A stretch of 64,000 bases of DNA from Desulfofustis limnaeus (GTDB lineage: Bacteria > Desulfobacterota > Desulfobulbia > Desulfobulbales > Desulfocapsaceae): positions 1 to 64,000 of the forward strand of contig NZ_AP025516.1 of NCBI RefSeq assembly GCF_023169885.1, given 5' to 3'. A program made the translations under genes and the position numbers. Below are positions 9,293-18,076 of this stretch, piece after piece (the first letter of the stretch is position 1; every line of letters starts with the position of its first letter). The notes below the pieces were generated by a model, which did not search any database, had not been told where the DNA came from, and saw only the letters and a list, made by a program, of their open reading frames with translations.

Positions 9293-9322
9293 TTGACAGG
9301 GCTCGGGAAGGTGGCGTACAAA
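9293..9322 (+). promoter_or_regulatory. Candidate promoter of the proline dehydrogenase operon
   Basis: TTGACA (9293-9298), an 18-base spacer and TACAAA (9317-9322). A second TTGACA at 9279-9284 overlaps the operator but lacks a good -10. A transcript from here would carry a leader of about 220 bases. Confidence 0.4.
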
Positions 9323-9438
9323 GCAGTGAGGTACCGGTTGTGTACGGTCACCGTTATTCCGTAAGGGAGTCTTGTTGTTTTGTGTCGGGTAACGGATAGA
9401 TGGTGCGGTCGACAGGTATCACGTATCGACTGAAAAGG

Positions 9439-9474
9439 GCCGGATGGCTCCGGCGGGAAGAGCAAAGCCATCCG
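9439..9474 (+). promoter_or_regulatory. Two mutually exclusive hairpins in the proline operon leader
   Basis: GCCGGA (9439-9444) can pair with TCCGGC (9449-9454). Alternatively CGGATGGCT (9441-9449) can pair with AGCCATCCG (9466-9474). The two stems share bases 9441-9449 and cannot form together. They sit about 75 bases before the start codon. This is the layout of an attenuator or riboswitch expression platform, but no known aptamer was recognised. Confidence 0.35.
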
Positions 9475-9549
9475 CCGTTGAGATAACTCCATGCGCAAGG
9501 CCGACCTTCGGCAGCGAGTAGATCAACCCATACATAATGAGATGAGAAC

Positions 9550-10461
9550 GTGGTGAACAAACTGATCGCAAAGATTCTTCCGTACATGCCCCAAAAACTC
9601 GTCTGGCAATTCTCCAAGGAGTATATCGCCGGTGAAACCATTGACGATGCGGTGAAGGCCTCGAAGGAACTCAATAAGGAAGGCATCTTGACGACCATAG
9701 ATGTGCTCGGAGAGTTCATCAAAAACCTCGGTGAGGCAGAGGCCAACAAGCGCGAATACCTCGAGGTGATCGAGATTGCCGAGAGGGCCGGGGTGAAGGG
9801 GAACTACAGCCTCAAACCGACTTTTTTCGGGCTGCTGATCGATACGGAAACCGCTTATGGCCATATCCGGGAAATAGTCGCCAAGGCTGCCTCCCACGGA
9901 AATTTTGTCCGGATCGATATGGAAGATTCGCCCTGCACTGACCGGGAGATTGAGCTTTTCAGAAGGCTGAAAGCTGAATTTCCAAGCAATGTCGGACTCG
10001 TTCTGCAGGCGTACCTGAAGAGAACCTATCAGGATATCAAAAACATGAAAGATTTGCACCGTGCCGACATTCCGCTGAATTTTCGCTTGTGCAAAGGGAT
10101 TTATGTCGAACCGGCGTCGATCTCGTATAAGAACTATGACGAAATCAACCACCACTTCCTCGAGGACATCGAACTGATGTTGCAAGAGGGGATGTACCCG
10201 GCCATCGCCACCCATGACAAGCCGGTTGTCGAAGGTGCACTTAAACTGATCGAGAAATACCAGGTTCCCAAGGACCGGTACGAATTTCAGATGCTCTACG
10301 GGGTAACCCCGGCGTTACGAAAGTCTCTGGTTGATCAGGGACACACCATGCGCGTCTACGTTCCTTTCGGTAAGCAGTGGTTCGGCTATTGTACCCGGCG
10401 GATCAAGGAAAATCCCAAAATGGCGAGCGTCATCATGAAGGCCATTTTCTTCAAGGGCTAA
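9550..10461 (+). CDS. putB: Proline dehydrogenase (monofunctional, PutB-type)
   Basis: FAD enzyme that oxidises L-proline to delta-1-pyrroline-5-carboxylate (P5C) and passes electrons to the membrane quinone pool. At 303 residues it is the single-domain bacterial form. The TIM-barrel motifs are present: RLCKGIYVEP, with the substrate- and FAD-binding Arg and Lys, then ATHDKPVVE, EFQMLYGV and, near the C-terminus, VYVPFGKQWFGYCTRRIKEN, which holds the paired arginines that grip the proline carboxylate. Two adjacent GTG codons (9550, 9553) could start it. It heads a run with the tungsten oxidoreductase, a sulfur-carrier-like protein and P5C dehydrogenase, downstream of an operator palindrome. 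Confidence 0.92.
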   Translation: MVNKLIAKILPYMPQKLVWQFSKEYIAGETIDDAVKASKELNKEGILTTIDVLGEFIKNLGEAEANKREYLEVIEIAERAGVKGNYSLKPTFFGLLIDTETAYGHIREIVAKAASHGNFVRIDMEDSPCTDREIELFRRLKAEFPSNVGLVLQAYLKRTYQDIKNMKDLHRADIPLNFRLCKGIYVEPASISYKNYDEINHHFLEDIELMLQEGMYPAIATHDKPVVEGALKLIEKYQVPKDRYEFQMLYGVTPALRKSLVDQGHTMRVYVPFGKQWFGYCTRRIKENPKMASVIMKAIFFKG

Positions 10462-10590
10462 CCCATTTCCCGTGCCTGGCAAGGTTGACTGGTCGGCAAG
10501 CCGGGAGACCCGGTCATTTCACGGTCCGTCCGTGTAAAAAAATATGCAACGCTGCTCAATAAGGGAAACGAAATGACAGCAGGAGGACCT

Positions 10591-12297
10591 ATGTTCAGCA
10601 TCCTACGCATCGACACTGCAACCGAAAAAATAACCAAGGAACAGGGTGATTCGCTGGAATACCTGCTCGGTGGCAGGACCCTCTCCTCCCTTCTGGTGAG
10701 TGAAGAAGTCGATCCGAAGTGTGATCCATTCGGACGAGACAATAAACTGTTTTTCTGCAACGGAGCGCTCAGTGGCACCAATGTCTCCAGTGCGAACCGC
10801 TTGAGCATCGGCGGCAAAAGCCCCCTGACCGGCGGCATCAAGGAAAGCAACGCCGGGGGCATCGTGGGGACGCGCATGGCCCAGCAGGGTCTGCGCTGCA
10901 TCGCCTTGGAAGGAGTGCCGGCACCGGATGCCGGTTGGAAAATTGTGGTGATCGGCCGGAAGGGAACAGAGTTTGTGGACGGGTCTTTTCTTGCCGGCAA
11001 GGGAGTGTACGAGAAATCCGAGCTGCTCAGTGAAAAATTCGGCAAAAAGGCCGGCTGCATTACGATTGGGCCGGCCGGTGAAAACCTGCTCTATGCCTCC
11101 GGGATCGCCTGCTCCGATCCGCACGGTGTTTGTTCCCGCTACGCGGGCCGAGGGGGACTCGGGGCGGTCATGGCCTCAAAAAAAGTGATCGCTCTGGTTA
11201 TTCTCGACGATGGTCCGGTCACGCCTGAACACATCGATGTGGAAAAATTCAAAACCGAGGCGAAACGGATCGTAAGCCTGCTCAAGGAAAACCCCATCTC
11301 TTCGAAGTTTACCAAGTATGGCACTTCTGCCATGGTAGATATCTGCCAGGCCCTGAAAGTGCTGCCGACCCGGAACTTCAGACATGGCGTGATGGACGGC
11401 GCCGAACAGATCAACGCCCAGGCGCTCTACGACACGATCAAGCAGCGTGGGGGCGAGGGCAAGACGCAGCACGCCTGTATGCTGCCCTGTGCCATCATGT
11501 GCTCCAACGTATATCCGGACAAGGATGGGAACGTGCTGTGTTCGCCGATCGAATATGAAACCATGGCTCTCATGGGTTCCAATCTGTGTCTCAAGGATCT
11601 GGACGCGATCGCTGAAATGAACCGTATTGCCAATGATGCCGGGGTTGATACGCTGGATTGCGGTGCTGCGATTGGTGTTGCCATGGAAGCCGGACTTGCC
11701 GACTTCGGTGATCCCAAGGCGGCGATACAATTGATGGAAGAGATCCGCAATCTAACTCCATTGGGAAAAATTCTCGGTTCCGGCTGCAAGATCGCGGCCC
11801 AGGTACTTGGTGTGAAACATGCGCCGCACGTCTTGGGGCAGGCGATTCCAGCGTATGAACCGCGCGGGACGAAAGGTATGGCCATGACCTATCTTTCCTC
11901 TCCCATGGGGGCGGATCACACCTTCGGTTTTACCCTCCGGGATGAGGAGGATACCCTGACCAAACAGGGCAAGGTCGCTCTTTCAAAGAAATTCCAGGTG
12001 ATCGGTTCCCGTATGGATGCCATGGGGATGTGCAACTTCGTGCGCTATTCCGTACGCAACGATATGGCGCCGCTGTTTGATCTCATTCAAACCAGGTTTG
12101 GGGTGGAGATCAGTGCCACGCAGTTTGACGATCTGGTAAAGAAGACGCTGCGCATAGAGCATCAATTCAACACCGATGCCGGCATCACCGTTGCGGACCA
12201 TCGCTTTGCCGAGACCTTTTATGTGGAAAAACAGCCTGAAACGGGAGAAGTCATCGATTTCACCGACGAGGAGACGATTCAGGCAATGCAATGGTGA
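10591..12297 (+). CDS. aor: Aldehyde ferredoxin oxidoreductase (tungsten AOR family)
   Basis: Tungstopterin enzyme that interconverts aldehydes and carboxylates with ferredoxin. It has 568 residues from the ATG at 10591, chosen because AGGAGGA lies four bases before it; an earlier ATG (10573) would place that site inside the gene. The [4Fe-4S] ligands are visible as CMLPCAIMC (Cys296, 300, 304) plus a late cysteine (about 481) in MDAMGMCNF. The pterin-binding core includes AGRGGLGAVMASKK and GADHT. It sits 129 bases after putB and overlaps the carrier gene. The placement suggests an aldehyde of proline breakdown, such as glutamate-5-semialdehyde, as substrate, but this is inference: subfamily sequences do not reveal substrate. 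Confidence 0.9.
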   Translation: MFSILRIDTATEKITKEQGDSLEYLLGGRTLSSLLVSEEVDPKCDPFGRDNKLFFCNGALSGTNVSSANRLSIGGKSPLTGGIKESNAGGIVGTRMAQQGLRCIALEGVPAPDAGWKIVVIGRKGTEFVDGSFLAGKGVYEKSELLSEKFGKKAGCITIGPAGENLLYASGIACSDPHGVCSRYAGRGGLGAVMASKKVIALVILDDGPVTPEHIDVEKFKTEAKRIVSLLKENPISSKFTKYGTSAMVDICQALKVLPTRNFRHGVMDGAEQINAQALYDTIKQRGGEGKTQHACMLPCAIMCSNVYPDKDGNVLCSPIEYETMALMGSNLCLKDLDAIAEMNRIANDAGVDTLDCGAAIGVAMEAGLADFGDPKAAIQLMEEIRNLTPLGKILGSGCKIAAQVLGVKHAPHVLGQAIPAYEPRGTKGMAMTYLSSPMGADHTFGFTLRDEEDTLTKQGKVALSKKFQVIGSRMDAMGMCNFVRYSVRNDMAPLFDLIQTRFGVEISATQFDDLVKKTLRIEHQFNTDAGITVADHRFAETFYVEKQPETGEVIDFTDEETIQAMQW

Positions 12298-12509
12298 CGG
12301 TTGTTTTCAAGCTTTCGGACATCGGCACGGTCTCCCTGAGCATTGAGGAGCCCGTGCCGTTTTCCCGGGTGCTGCAGCTGTGCGCCCATAAAACAGACGC
12401 CGCTATCGGGGGCGTTATTGCCGTGCGTAATGGGCGCGTGCTTTCCCGGGAAGACCTGGTCGGCGTCGATGACCAGATCGATGTCTTTCCGGCTATTTCC
12501 GGCGGTTGA
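12291..12509 (+). CDS. MoaD/ThiS-family sulfur-carrier-like protein
   Basis: 72 residues with a ubiquitin-like pattern: a first strand VTVVFKLSD, a helix, NGRVLSREDLVGVDDQIDVFPAISGG, and the diagnostic C-terminal Gly-Gly that becomes a thiocarboxylate. It overlaps the AOR stop by seven bases, so the two are translationally coupled. Such small carriers recur beside AOR genes and are thought to supply the pterin dithiolene sulfur. A dedicated MoaD for tungstopterin fits best. ThiS is possible by sequence but not by context. Confidence 0.82.
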   Translation: MVTVVFKLSDIGTVSLSIEEPVPFSRVLQLCAHKTDAAIGGVIAVRNGRVLSREDLVGVDDQIDVFPAISGG

Positions 12510-12829
12510 TTGGTTGTAAGCGAGAACCTGGGTGTTCATGCGACGGTAGCGACCGGACAGTCACGGGGGAACCGGGTTCATTCTCAGTTATCATTTCAGC
12601 GTAATCCGACAACGAGCAGAAATCCATGTCTCTTCGACAAGAGAGTACACGGTGGTGTGCCGCTCTTGTCGTCAATGGTTCAAGGTGCACGCGGCGGCTG
12701 CCGTGACAAAAAGAAAATGATTACTCAGAATAACAATAGATTACCTGGAGTCAGCGGCTGGATTGAAGCGTTCAAATAGCGTAGGTAGAGAAAAGAAAGC
12801 TAACAGATAAATGCATCAGGGAGGCTCGC
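12510..12829. other. Gap between the carrier gene and pruA, with an inverted repeat
   Basis: About 320 bases without a convincing gene. CGACAAGAG (12635-12643) and CTCTTGTCG (12663-12671) are perfect 9-base arms around a 19-base loop, with no T-run behind them. A half-match to the operator (AATGGTT) begins near 12674. The size of the gap means pruA may have its own promoter, although none stood out. Confidence 0.4.
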
Positions 12830-14470
12830 ATGAATTTACTCAACAACGCCGTCATCGAAACCCCGTATCCTGAGAATGAACCTATCCTCGATTATGCACC
12901 AGGAACCGAGGCACGTCGTAAACTGAAGGAAGCGCTCAAGGAAATGGCGGGGAAACGAGTCGAGATTCCTCTGGTCATCGGTGGCGAGCGAATTACCACC
13001 GGTGATATGGGGCAGGTGGTCATGCCGCATGACCATAACCATGTGCTTGCAGAATATCATAAAGCTTCGGAACGTGAAGCCCGCCTGGCCATAGAAGCGG
13101 CTTTGGAGGCCCGGAAGACGTGGCAGTCTATGCGTTGGGAGGAGCGTTGCGCTATATTTCTGAAGGCAGCCGAATTGTTGGCGCGGAAATATCGTTATCT
13201 GATCAATGCCGGATCCATGCTGTCGACTTCGAAAAATGCTTTTCAGGCGGAGATCGATGCCGCCTGTGAACTGATCGATTTTCTGCGTTTCAACGTCCAT
13301 TTTGCCGAACGGATATATCGTGAGCAGCCGCGCTCGGCGCCCGGCATATGGAACTATCTCCAGCACCGCCCGCTGGAGGGATTCGTCCTGGCCGTGACGC
13401 CTTTCAACTTTACCGCCATTGCCGGGAATCTGCCCAGTGCACCGGCAATAATGGGAAATACCGTCGTCTGGAAGCCGGCCTCGTCCTGCGTTTATACCCC
13501 GCACCTGTTCATGCAGATCCTGGAAGAGGCCGGACTGCCGGCCGGCGTCATCAATTTTCTTCCTGGACCAGGCCGTTTGGTGGGGGATGTGTGCCTCAAG
13601 GATCCCAACCTTGCCGGCGTTCATTTCACCGGTTCAACGGCAGTGTTTCAGCAGATGTGGAGGACCATCGGTGAGCATATCGCGACGTATAAGTCCTATC
13701 CGCGCATCGTCGGGGAGACGGGCGGAAAAGATTTTGTCGTTGTACACCAGGATGCCGACGTTGACCAAGTCGTTACCGCACTGGTGCGAGGTGCCTTCGA
13801 ATACCAGGGGCAGAAATGCTCGGCGGTGAGCAGAGCGTACATCCCGCAAAGTTTGTGGAAACACATACGTTCCGGTCTGGAGCGGGAACTTACATCTCTG
13901 CCGGTAGGTCCACCACAGGATTTTCGAAATTTCGTCAATGCGGTGATCGATCGGCAGGCATTTACCTCCATCACCGGATTTATCGATCAGGCCAGGCAGG
14001 ATAGCACCAGCGAAATCATCATCGGCGGCGGTTCTAACGACCGTACCGGCTATTTCATCGAACCGACGGTCATTGTTACCAAAGACCCGCAGTCCCGGAC
14101 GATGGTTGAAGAGATCTTCGGTCCGGTGCTGACCATCTACGTCTATGAAGATGACGCCTATCTGGAAACACTGGAGATATGTGACAAAACATCGAGATAC
14201 GCGCTGACCGGGGCCGTTTTTTCCAGAAGCAGAGCGGCAATCTCGCTGGCTTTGGCCAAACTCGAGCAGGCGGCGGGTAATTTTTATATTAATGATAAAC
14301 CTACCGGTGCTGTGGTCGGCCAACAACCCTTTGGCGGAGGGAGGGCCTCCGGAACCAACGATAAGGCCGGTTTTTATACCAACCTGCTCAGGTGGGTCTC
14401 CCCCCGTACGGTAAAGGAAACGTTTCTGCCGCCGACAACTCCGGGTTATCCGTTTCTTGAGCAAGAATAA
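12830..14470 (+). CDS. pruA: L-glutamate gamma-semialdehyde (P5C) dehydrogenase
   Basis: Oxidises glutamate-5-semialdehyde, the open form of P5C, to glutamate with NAD. At 546 residues it is the long P5C-dehydrogenase form. The conserved FNFTAIAGNLPSAPAIMGN segment, the cofactor strand GVHFTGSTAVF, the general base in GETGGKD and the catalytic cysteine in GQKCSA are all present. The C-terminal part has EIFGPVLTIYVY and the oligomerisation strand. AGGGAGG lies seven bases before the ATG. It completes the route proline to glutamate begun by putB and would also take P5C from the hydroxyproline dehydratase. Confidence 0.95.
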   Translation: MNLLNNAVIETPYPENEPILDYAPGTEARRKLKEALKEMAGKRVEIPLVIGGERITTGDMGQVVMPHDHNHVLAEYHKASEREARLAIEAALEARKTWQSMRWEERCAIFLKAAELLARKYRYLINAGSMLSTSKNAFQAEIDAACELIDFLRFNVHFAERIYREQPRSAPGIWNYLQHRPLEGFVLAVTPFNFTAIAGNLPSAPAIMGNTVVWKPASSCVYTPHLFMQILEEAGLPAGVINFLPGPGRLVGDVCLKDPNLAGVHFTGSTAVFQQMWRTIGEHIATYKSYPRIVGETGGKDFVVVHQDADVDQVVTALVRGAFEYQGQKCSAVSRAYIPQSLWKHIRSGLERELTSLPVGPPQDFRNFVNAVIDRQAFTSITGFIDQARQDSTSEIIIGGGSNDRTGYFIEPTVIVTKDPQSRTMVEEIFGPVLTIYVYEDDAYLETLEICDKTSRYALTGAVFSRSRAAISLALAKLEQAAGNFYINDKPTGAVVGQQPFGGGRASGTNDKAGFYTNLLRWVSPRTVKETFLPPTTPGYPFLEQE

Positions 14471-14501
14471 CGATTGGTTTGGTCGCTTCAGCTGAGCCTT
14501 G

Positions 14502-14531
14502 GGGAAGGGGAAGATGGTTTTTCCCCTTCCC
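14502..14531 (+). terminator. Hairpin after pruA
   Basis: GGGAAGGGGAA (14502-14512) pairs with TTCCCCTTCCC (14521-14531), with an 8-base loop that includes T residues. No U-tract follows. It lies between convergent pruA and the gntR gene, so it may serve both strands weakly. Confidence 0.45.
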
Positions 14532-14588
14532 GACGGAAGGAAGGTCGGAGGTGCCGGTTAAAGCTCGCTGCCGGCGGCCGAAGGCGCG

Positions 14589-15326
14589 TTAAATATCGGG
14601 ATTGCGGCGCTTCTTCTGCTCCATGTAGGAGTTGAACCTCCTTACATGATGGATGGCAAGGCGTTTGGCCTTTTCCGCCTCCCCGGCGACGACAGCAGCA
14701 ACGATCGAGTTGAGGTCCTGAAAATTTTCTTCCAGTTCATCTTCGCCGATGATGAGGAGCTTATCGTAATAACGATGAATGTTCTCATGGATCGAGTGAT
14801 GGATAAAACGGTACAGAGGGTTTCCGGCGATGCAGGCCAACTCGATGTGAATTTTTTCATCCATCTGGACGAAGTTGTTCCATTCCCGCAAACCCTTTTC
14901 CCGGCAACGGGCAGCCTGGCTGATAAGCTTCGCCAACTGTTTTTTGTCCGCTGCAGTCGCTCGCAAGGCGGCGAGTTCGGCGACTGCCCCTTCCACCCCT
15001 TCGCGAAACTCGGCGAGATGCTGTAGTGAGACGGCCTGAGATCGGATAAGGATGGCCAGGTTTTCTGCCATCAATTCGGCGTTGGCATCTTTGACATAGG
15101 CGCCGCCGCTCATCCCGAGTCGGATTTCAATGAGACTTTTTTGCTCAAGTATCCGTAGTGCTTCCCTCAGGGTGCCTCTGCTCGCCTGAAACATCTCACA
15201 TAATTCCCGTTCAGGCGGCAATTTGTCACCGGGAACGAGCTGACCGTCGAGTATGGCTGTCTGAATCTGATCAACCACATCCTGGTAGATTCTGTTTTGT
15301 TTTGCCTTGTGAAATAACGTGCCCAT
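14589..15326 (-). CDS. GntR-family regulator, FadR subfamily (FCD domain)
   Basis: 245 residues. The winged helix-turn-helix (about 12-80) has the GntR signature LVPGDKLPPERELCEMFQAS followed by RGTLREALRILE. An all-alpha FCD domain follows with the metal- or ligand-contacting histidines (for example MDEKIHIELA, IHHSIH, IHHVRRF). FCD regulators usually bind small organic acids. Its own promoter contains AATGGTCAAACCATT just downstream of the -10, consistent with autorepression, and the same palindrome precedes putB. A role as the repressor of proline breakdown is therefore likely by context. Confidence 0.88.
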   Translation of the reverse strand: MGTLFHKAKQNRIYQDVVDQIQTAILDGQLVPGDKLPPERELCEMFQASRGTLREALRILEQKSLIEIRLGMSGGAYVKDANAELMAENLAILIRSQAVSLQHLAEFREGVEGAVAELAALRATAADKKQLAKLISQAARCREKGLREWNNFVQMDEKIHIELACIAGNPLYRFIHHSIHENIHRYYDKLLIIGEDELEENFQDLNSIVAAVVAGEAEKAKRLAIHHVRRFNSYMEQKKRRNPDI

Positions 15327-15361
15327 AGAGATGCCTTGGTACCGACTGAGAACAAATGTAA

Positions 15362-15376
15362 AATGGTCAAACCATT
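15362..15376. promoter_or_regulatory. Palindromic operator at the start of the FadR-type regulator gene
   Basis: AATGGTCAAACCATT, a one-base variant of the site before putB. It begins a few bases downstream of the -10 element on the minus strand, where bound protein would block transcription. Confidence 0.68.
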
Positions 15377-15380
15377 CTAC

Positions 15381-15409
15381 ACTATATGCGGTTCCTGAAA
15401 ATCAGGCAA
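15381..15409 (-). promoter_or_regulatory. Promoter of the FadR-type regulator gene
   Basis: On the minus strand TTGCCT (15404-15409), a 17-base spacer and TATAGT (15381-15386), about 55 bases before the start codon. The operator palindrome follows immediately. Confidence 0.55.
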
Positions 15410-15445
15410 GTCTTCAGTGTGGGGGTATCTTTTCGGTCATTGCCG

Positions 15446-17011
15446 TCAGGCAAAATGAAGGTGCGATCTCAATTCATCAGTGATTCTTTTTGAGGCGGGA
15501 GTGATGGAAAGCCCGCCGAGGGCGGTACAGCGCAGCTCGTGTGGCAGGGAACGGCCCACCTGGTCCATGGCTGCGATGACTTCGTCGAAAGGAATGACCG
15601 GATTGAACCCGGAAAGAGCAAGATTTGCGGCAGAAATCCCGTTGGCGGCGGCTAAAATGTTTTTTCCCAGGCAGGGTACCTCGACCCGATTGGCCACCGG
15701 ATCGCAGACCATCCCGAAAATGTTTTGCAGAGCGAGGGAGGCGGCCGTGAGGCAGGTGTGATAGGAGCCTCCCTGCATGGAGACCAGCGCCGCTGCGAGC
15801 ATTCCGGAAGCGACCCCGCATTCTGCCTGGCAACCGCACACCTCCGCTGAAAAAGTGGAGGCGGTGGCAACGAGAACCCCGATAATGCCGGCGGCGAGCA
15901 GCCCCCGTGCTCGTTCCTCGAGACCCAGGCCGTTGGCATCAGCGACCGCGATCAGCGTTCCGGGAAGGGCCCCGCACGATCCGGCGGTGGGTGCCGCGAC
16001 GATGACTCCCATGGAGCTTTTGACTTCCATCAGGGCGGCGACATTGGGGATCGCCGTGTCCAGGACACCCAGGTTAAGCAGTTTGCCTTGCCGGCTCGAG
16101 GTGACGTATTTTCCTGATTGGGCGTCGAGTATCCTGTCGTTGAACGCTGTCCCTGCCAGTCCGCTTTTGATCGAATTTTCCATGAGGGTGACGAGCCCGG
16201 AAGCCATCGCCATGATATCGGCGTGCTCACATGCCCCTCGCGCACTTTCATAGGCCAGGGCAAGATCGGCAAGATCAGTGCTGCCGGTTGCCGTGGCGAA
16301 GCGTTTCAACTCGGCTCCGTTGGTGAACGGCAGGGTCATCTGCGGCGGGGTGAGCACCGGCAGTACCGGGGACAGGCGTCTTACCGCCTGCACGGTAGGA
16401 TCGGCATGGATCAGGTTAATCAGTTCATCGGCAAACGGTTTGGAGCTGGTTACAAAAATAATCAGAGAACCCTCGCTTCCGGTTACCGTAGACTGGGCCA
16501 GCCTGCGGTTGAGCAGGTCGATCAGGGGGGGCTGAGCGCCCCGGGTCCAGATCACCAGTCCGAAACAGTCGCCAAAAAAGGAGACGGCCAAGTCATCGAT
16601 CTTGATCACCTCAATAATCCCTCCTCCGGTTGAAAGTGCGATGAGGCGATGCTCCTCGCCGTCCTTTTGGAGGGTCAGGTTGTAGGTGTTGGGGTGCGGG
16701 TCCTGGTAATGACCGGTAAAATACTGTAGCACCAGGTGCGCCTTGCGCAGTTCATTCCGGTAGTCAACCAGTCGCGCATCGTCGGGGGGAAATCCGAGGA
16801 GCCCGGCACTGAGCCCCATGTCCGATCCCTGGGAGAGATAGGTGGTAGGCAGAGACCCCCCGAGATCGAAATGCGCTTGTACGGTTTGCGGTGTTCCGCC
16901 CATCAATTCTCTACCGATCTGGCCGATCCGTACTGCGGCTGCGCTGTGCGAGCTTGACGGTCCGCGCATAACAGGACCGATGACATCGTTGAAAATGCTA
17001 GGAATATTCAT
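15446..17011 (-). CDS. sdaA: L-serine dehydratase (ammonia-lyase), iron-sulfur type, fused beta-alpha subunits
   Basis: Converts L-serine to pyruvate and ammonia with a labile [4Fe-4S] cluster. The beta domain occupies about 1-180 and opens with the substrate loop GPSSSHSAAAVRIG. The alpha domain follows with the cluster cysteines in GSCGALPG and in the CGCQAECG and CDPVANRVEVPC regions. The start at 17011 is supported by AGGGAGG eight bases upstream and gives 521 residues; an upstream in-frame codon at 17125 would add unrelated sequence. The gntR gene follows 119 bases behind on the same strand. Cysteine desulfidase activity, known for relatives, cannot be excluded. Confidence 0.88.
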   Translation of the reverse strand: MNIPSIFNDVIGPVMRGPSSSHSAAAVRIGQIGRELMGGTPQTVQAHFDLGGSLPTTYLSQGSDMGLSAGLLGFPPDDARLVDYRNELRKAHLVLQYFTGHYQDPHPNTYNLTLQKDGEEHRLIALSTGGGIIEVIKIDDLAVSFFGDCFGLVIWTRGAQPPLIDLLNRRLAQSTVTGSEGSLIIFVTSSKPFADELINLIHADPTVQAVRRLSPVLPVLTPPQMTLPFTNGAELKRFATATGSTDLADLALAYESARGACEHADIMAMASGLVTLMENSIKSGLAGTAFNDRILDAQSGKYVTSSRQGKLLNLGVLDTAIPNVAALMEVKSSMGVIVAAPTAGSCGALPGTLIAVADANGLGLEERARGLLAAGIIGVLVATASTFSAEVCGCQAECGVASGMLAAALVSMQGGSYHTCLTAASLALQNIFGMVCDPVANRVEVPCLGKNILAAANGISAANLALSGFNPVIPFDEVIAAMDQVGRSLPHELRCTALGGLSITPASKRITDELRSHLHFA

Positions 17012-17305
17012 TGAAAACCTCCCTTCTCGCTTTCTTGGGTGAAAAACAAGTCCGAGCTGACTGAATGGGCGTGTGCTTCGATTTCCTGAACGAATCTGGC
17101 TTGAAAGCCATGACGGCTGCGGCATGTACGATCACCACGATGCTCCGATGGCTAAGTGTTTAGGGGAGCTTGAAAAATTCGAAATTTCGTGCAAGATCGA
17201 GGCGCGCAAGATCATTTTACCGAAACATATATTTGATATTCCGAGGATAAAATGTGATTGCGCAACAATGAGATTGGACGAAATGACAATTTTTCAAGGT
17301 TCCCG

Positions 17306-18076
17306 TTAGATGGAAGGTGTGCTGACTATCTCCCCAGCCAGGGTGGCATTGATTTGAATATGCTGGGAGAGCCGATGTGACAAGAACCGTATGAATTTAT
17401 GGTCAAATTGTTCCGCGTGACTCCGGGCGAGATGTTCGGCGGCCTCAGCGTCCTTGACGGTGATGGCGTCGATCAACCGCTGATGTTCCCTGACTCCTGG
17501 TTCGTCCGGAGTCCAGCCAAGGTACTCAATATGCATATGCTGCATGCGGATACCTTCGTTGAGCAATCTTCTGTAGGCGTTTGTCAGATAGGGGTTGCAC
17601 GAGGCTTCGCTGATGGCCAGATGAAACTCCAGGTTTGCTTCGATAGCTGCGGTCGCATCCTGTTGTTCGATTTTCGTCAAAAACAACGACTGCATGTCTC
17701 TTATGACAGCAAGGTGCTTTTCCTGTCTATGCAGAGCAGCGAGGTAATGAGTGCTTCGTTGCAGCAGGCTCAGGGAGTCGAGATATTTGGGGATCAGTAA
17801 AAGGTCAAAGGGTGCAACCAGCGTCGATCGGTTGGGCAGCGCCACCACGAGGCCGTCTGCCGCCAACTTGATGAGCGCTTCCCGGACCGGGGAGCGGGAG
17901 GTGTTGAACTTTCTGGCCAGCTTGGTTTCGTCGAGCGTCTCTCCCGGTCTCAACGTCAAGGTTTGGATCTCTTTTCGCAGACTCTGATAGACAATCTTCT
18001 GCCGCTCCCCTTTGCTTCGTCCGCTGCCCGTGAAAGGCGCGGAGCGAAGGGTGGAATCTGTTGGCTTTACGTTCAT
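17306..18076 (-). CDS. GntR-family regulator (FCD type), probable controller of the TRAP operon
   Basis: About 256 residues from the ATG at 18076; an in-frame start at 18208 would add 44 residues of low-complexity leader. The N-terminal winged helix includes LRPGETLDETKLARKFNTSRSPVREALIKLAADGLV. The C-terminal ligand domain contains NLEFHLAISEASCN and a histidine-rich end (ARSHAEQFDHKFI), typical of FCD. It is transcribed away from dctP across a 700-base intergenic region, the usual layout for a regulator of the adjacent transporter. Its ligand is unknown; hydroxyproline or a related amino acid is a contextual guess. Confidence 0.85.
   Translation of the reverse strand: MNVKPTDSTLRSAPFTGSGRSKGERQKIVYQSLRKEIQTLTLRPGETLDETKLARKFNTSRSPVREALIKLAADGLVVALPNRSTLVAPFDLLLIPKYLDSLSLLQRSTHYLAALHRQEKHLAVIRDMQSLFLTKIEQQDATAAIEANLEFHLAISEASCNPYLTNAYRRLLNEGIRMQHMHIEYLGWTPDEPGVREHQRLIDAITVKDAEAAEHLARSHAEQFDHKFIRFLSHRLSQHIQINATLAGEIVSTPSI

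Noticed and set aside
9439-9474. GCAAAGCC near the leader hairpins suggested a c-di-GMP-I riboswitch
   Set aside because: The rest of the GEMM core, including the first-strand AAACC side and the downstream receptor helix, could not be found.
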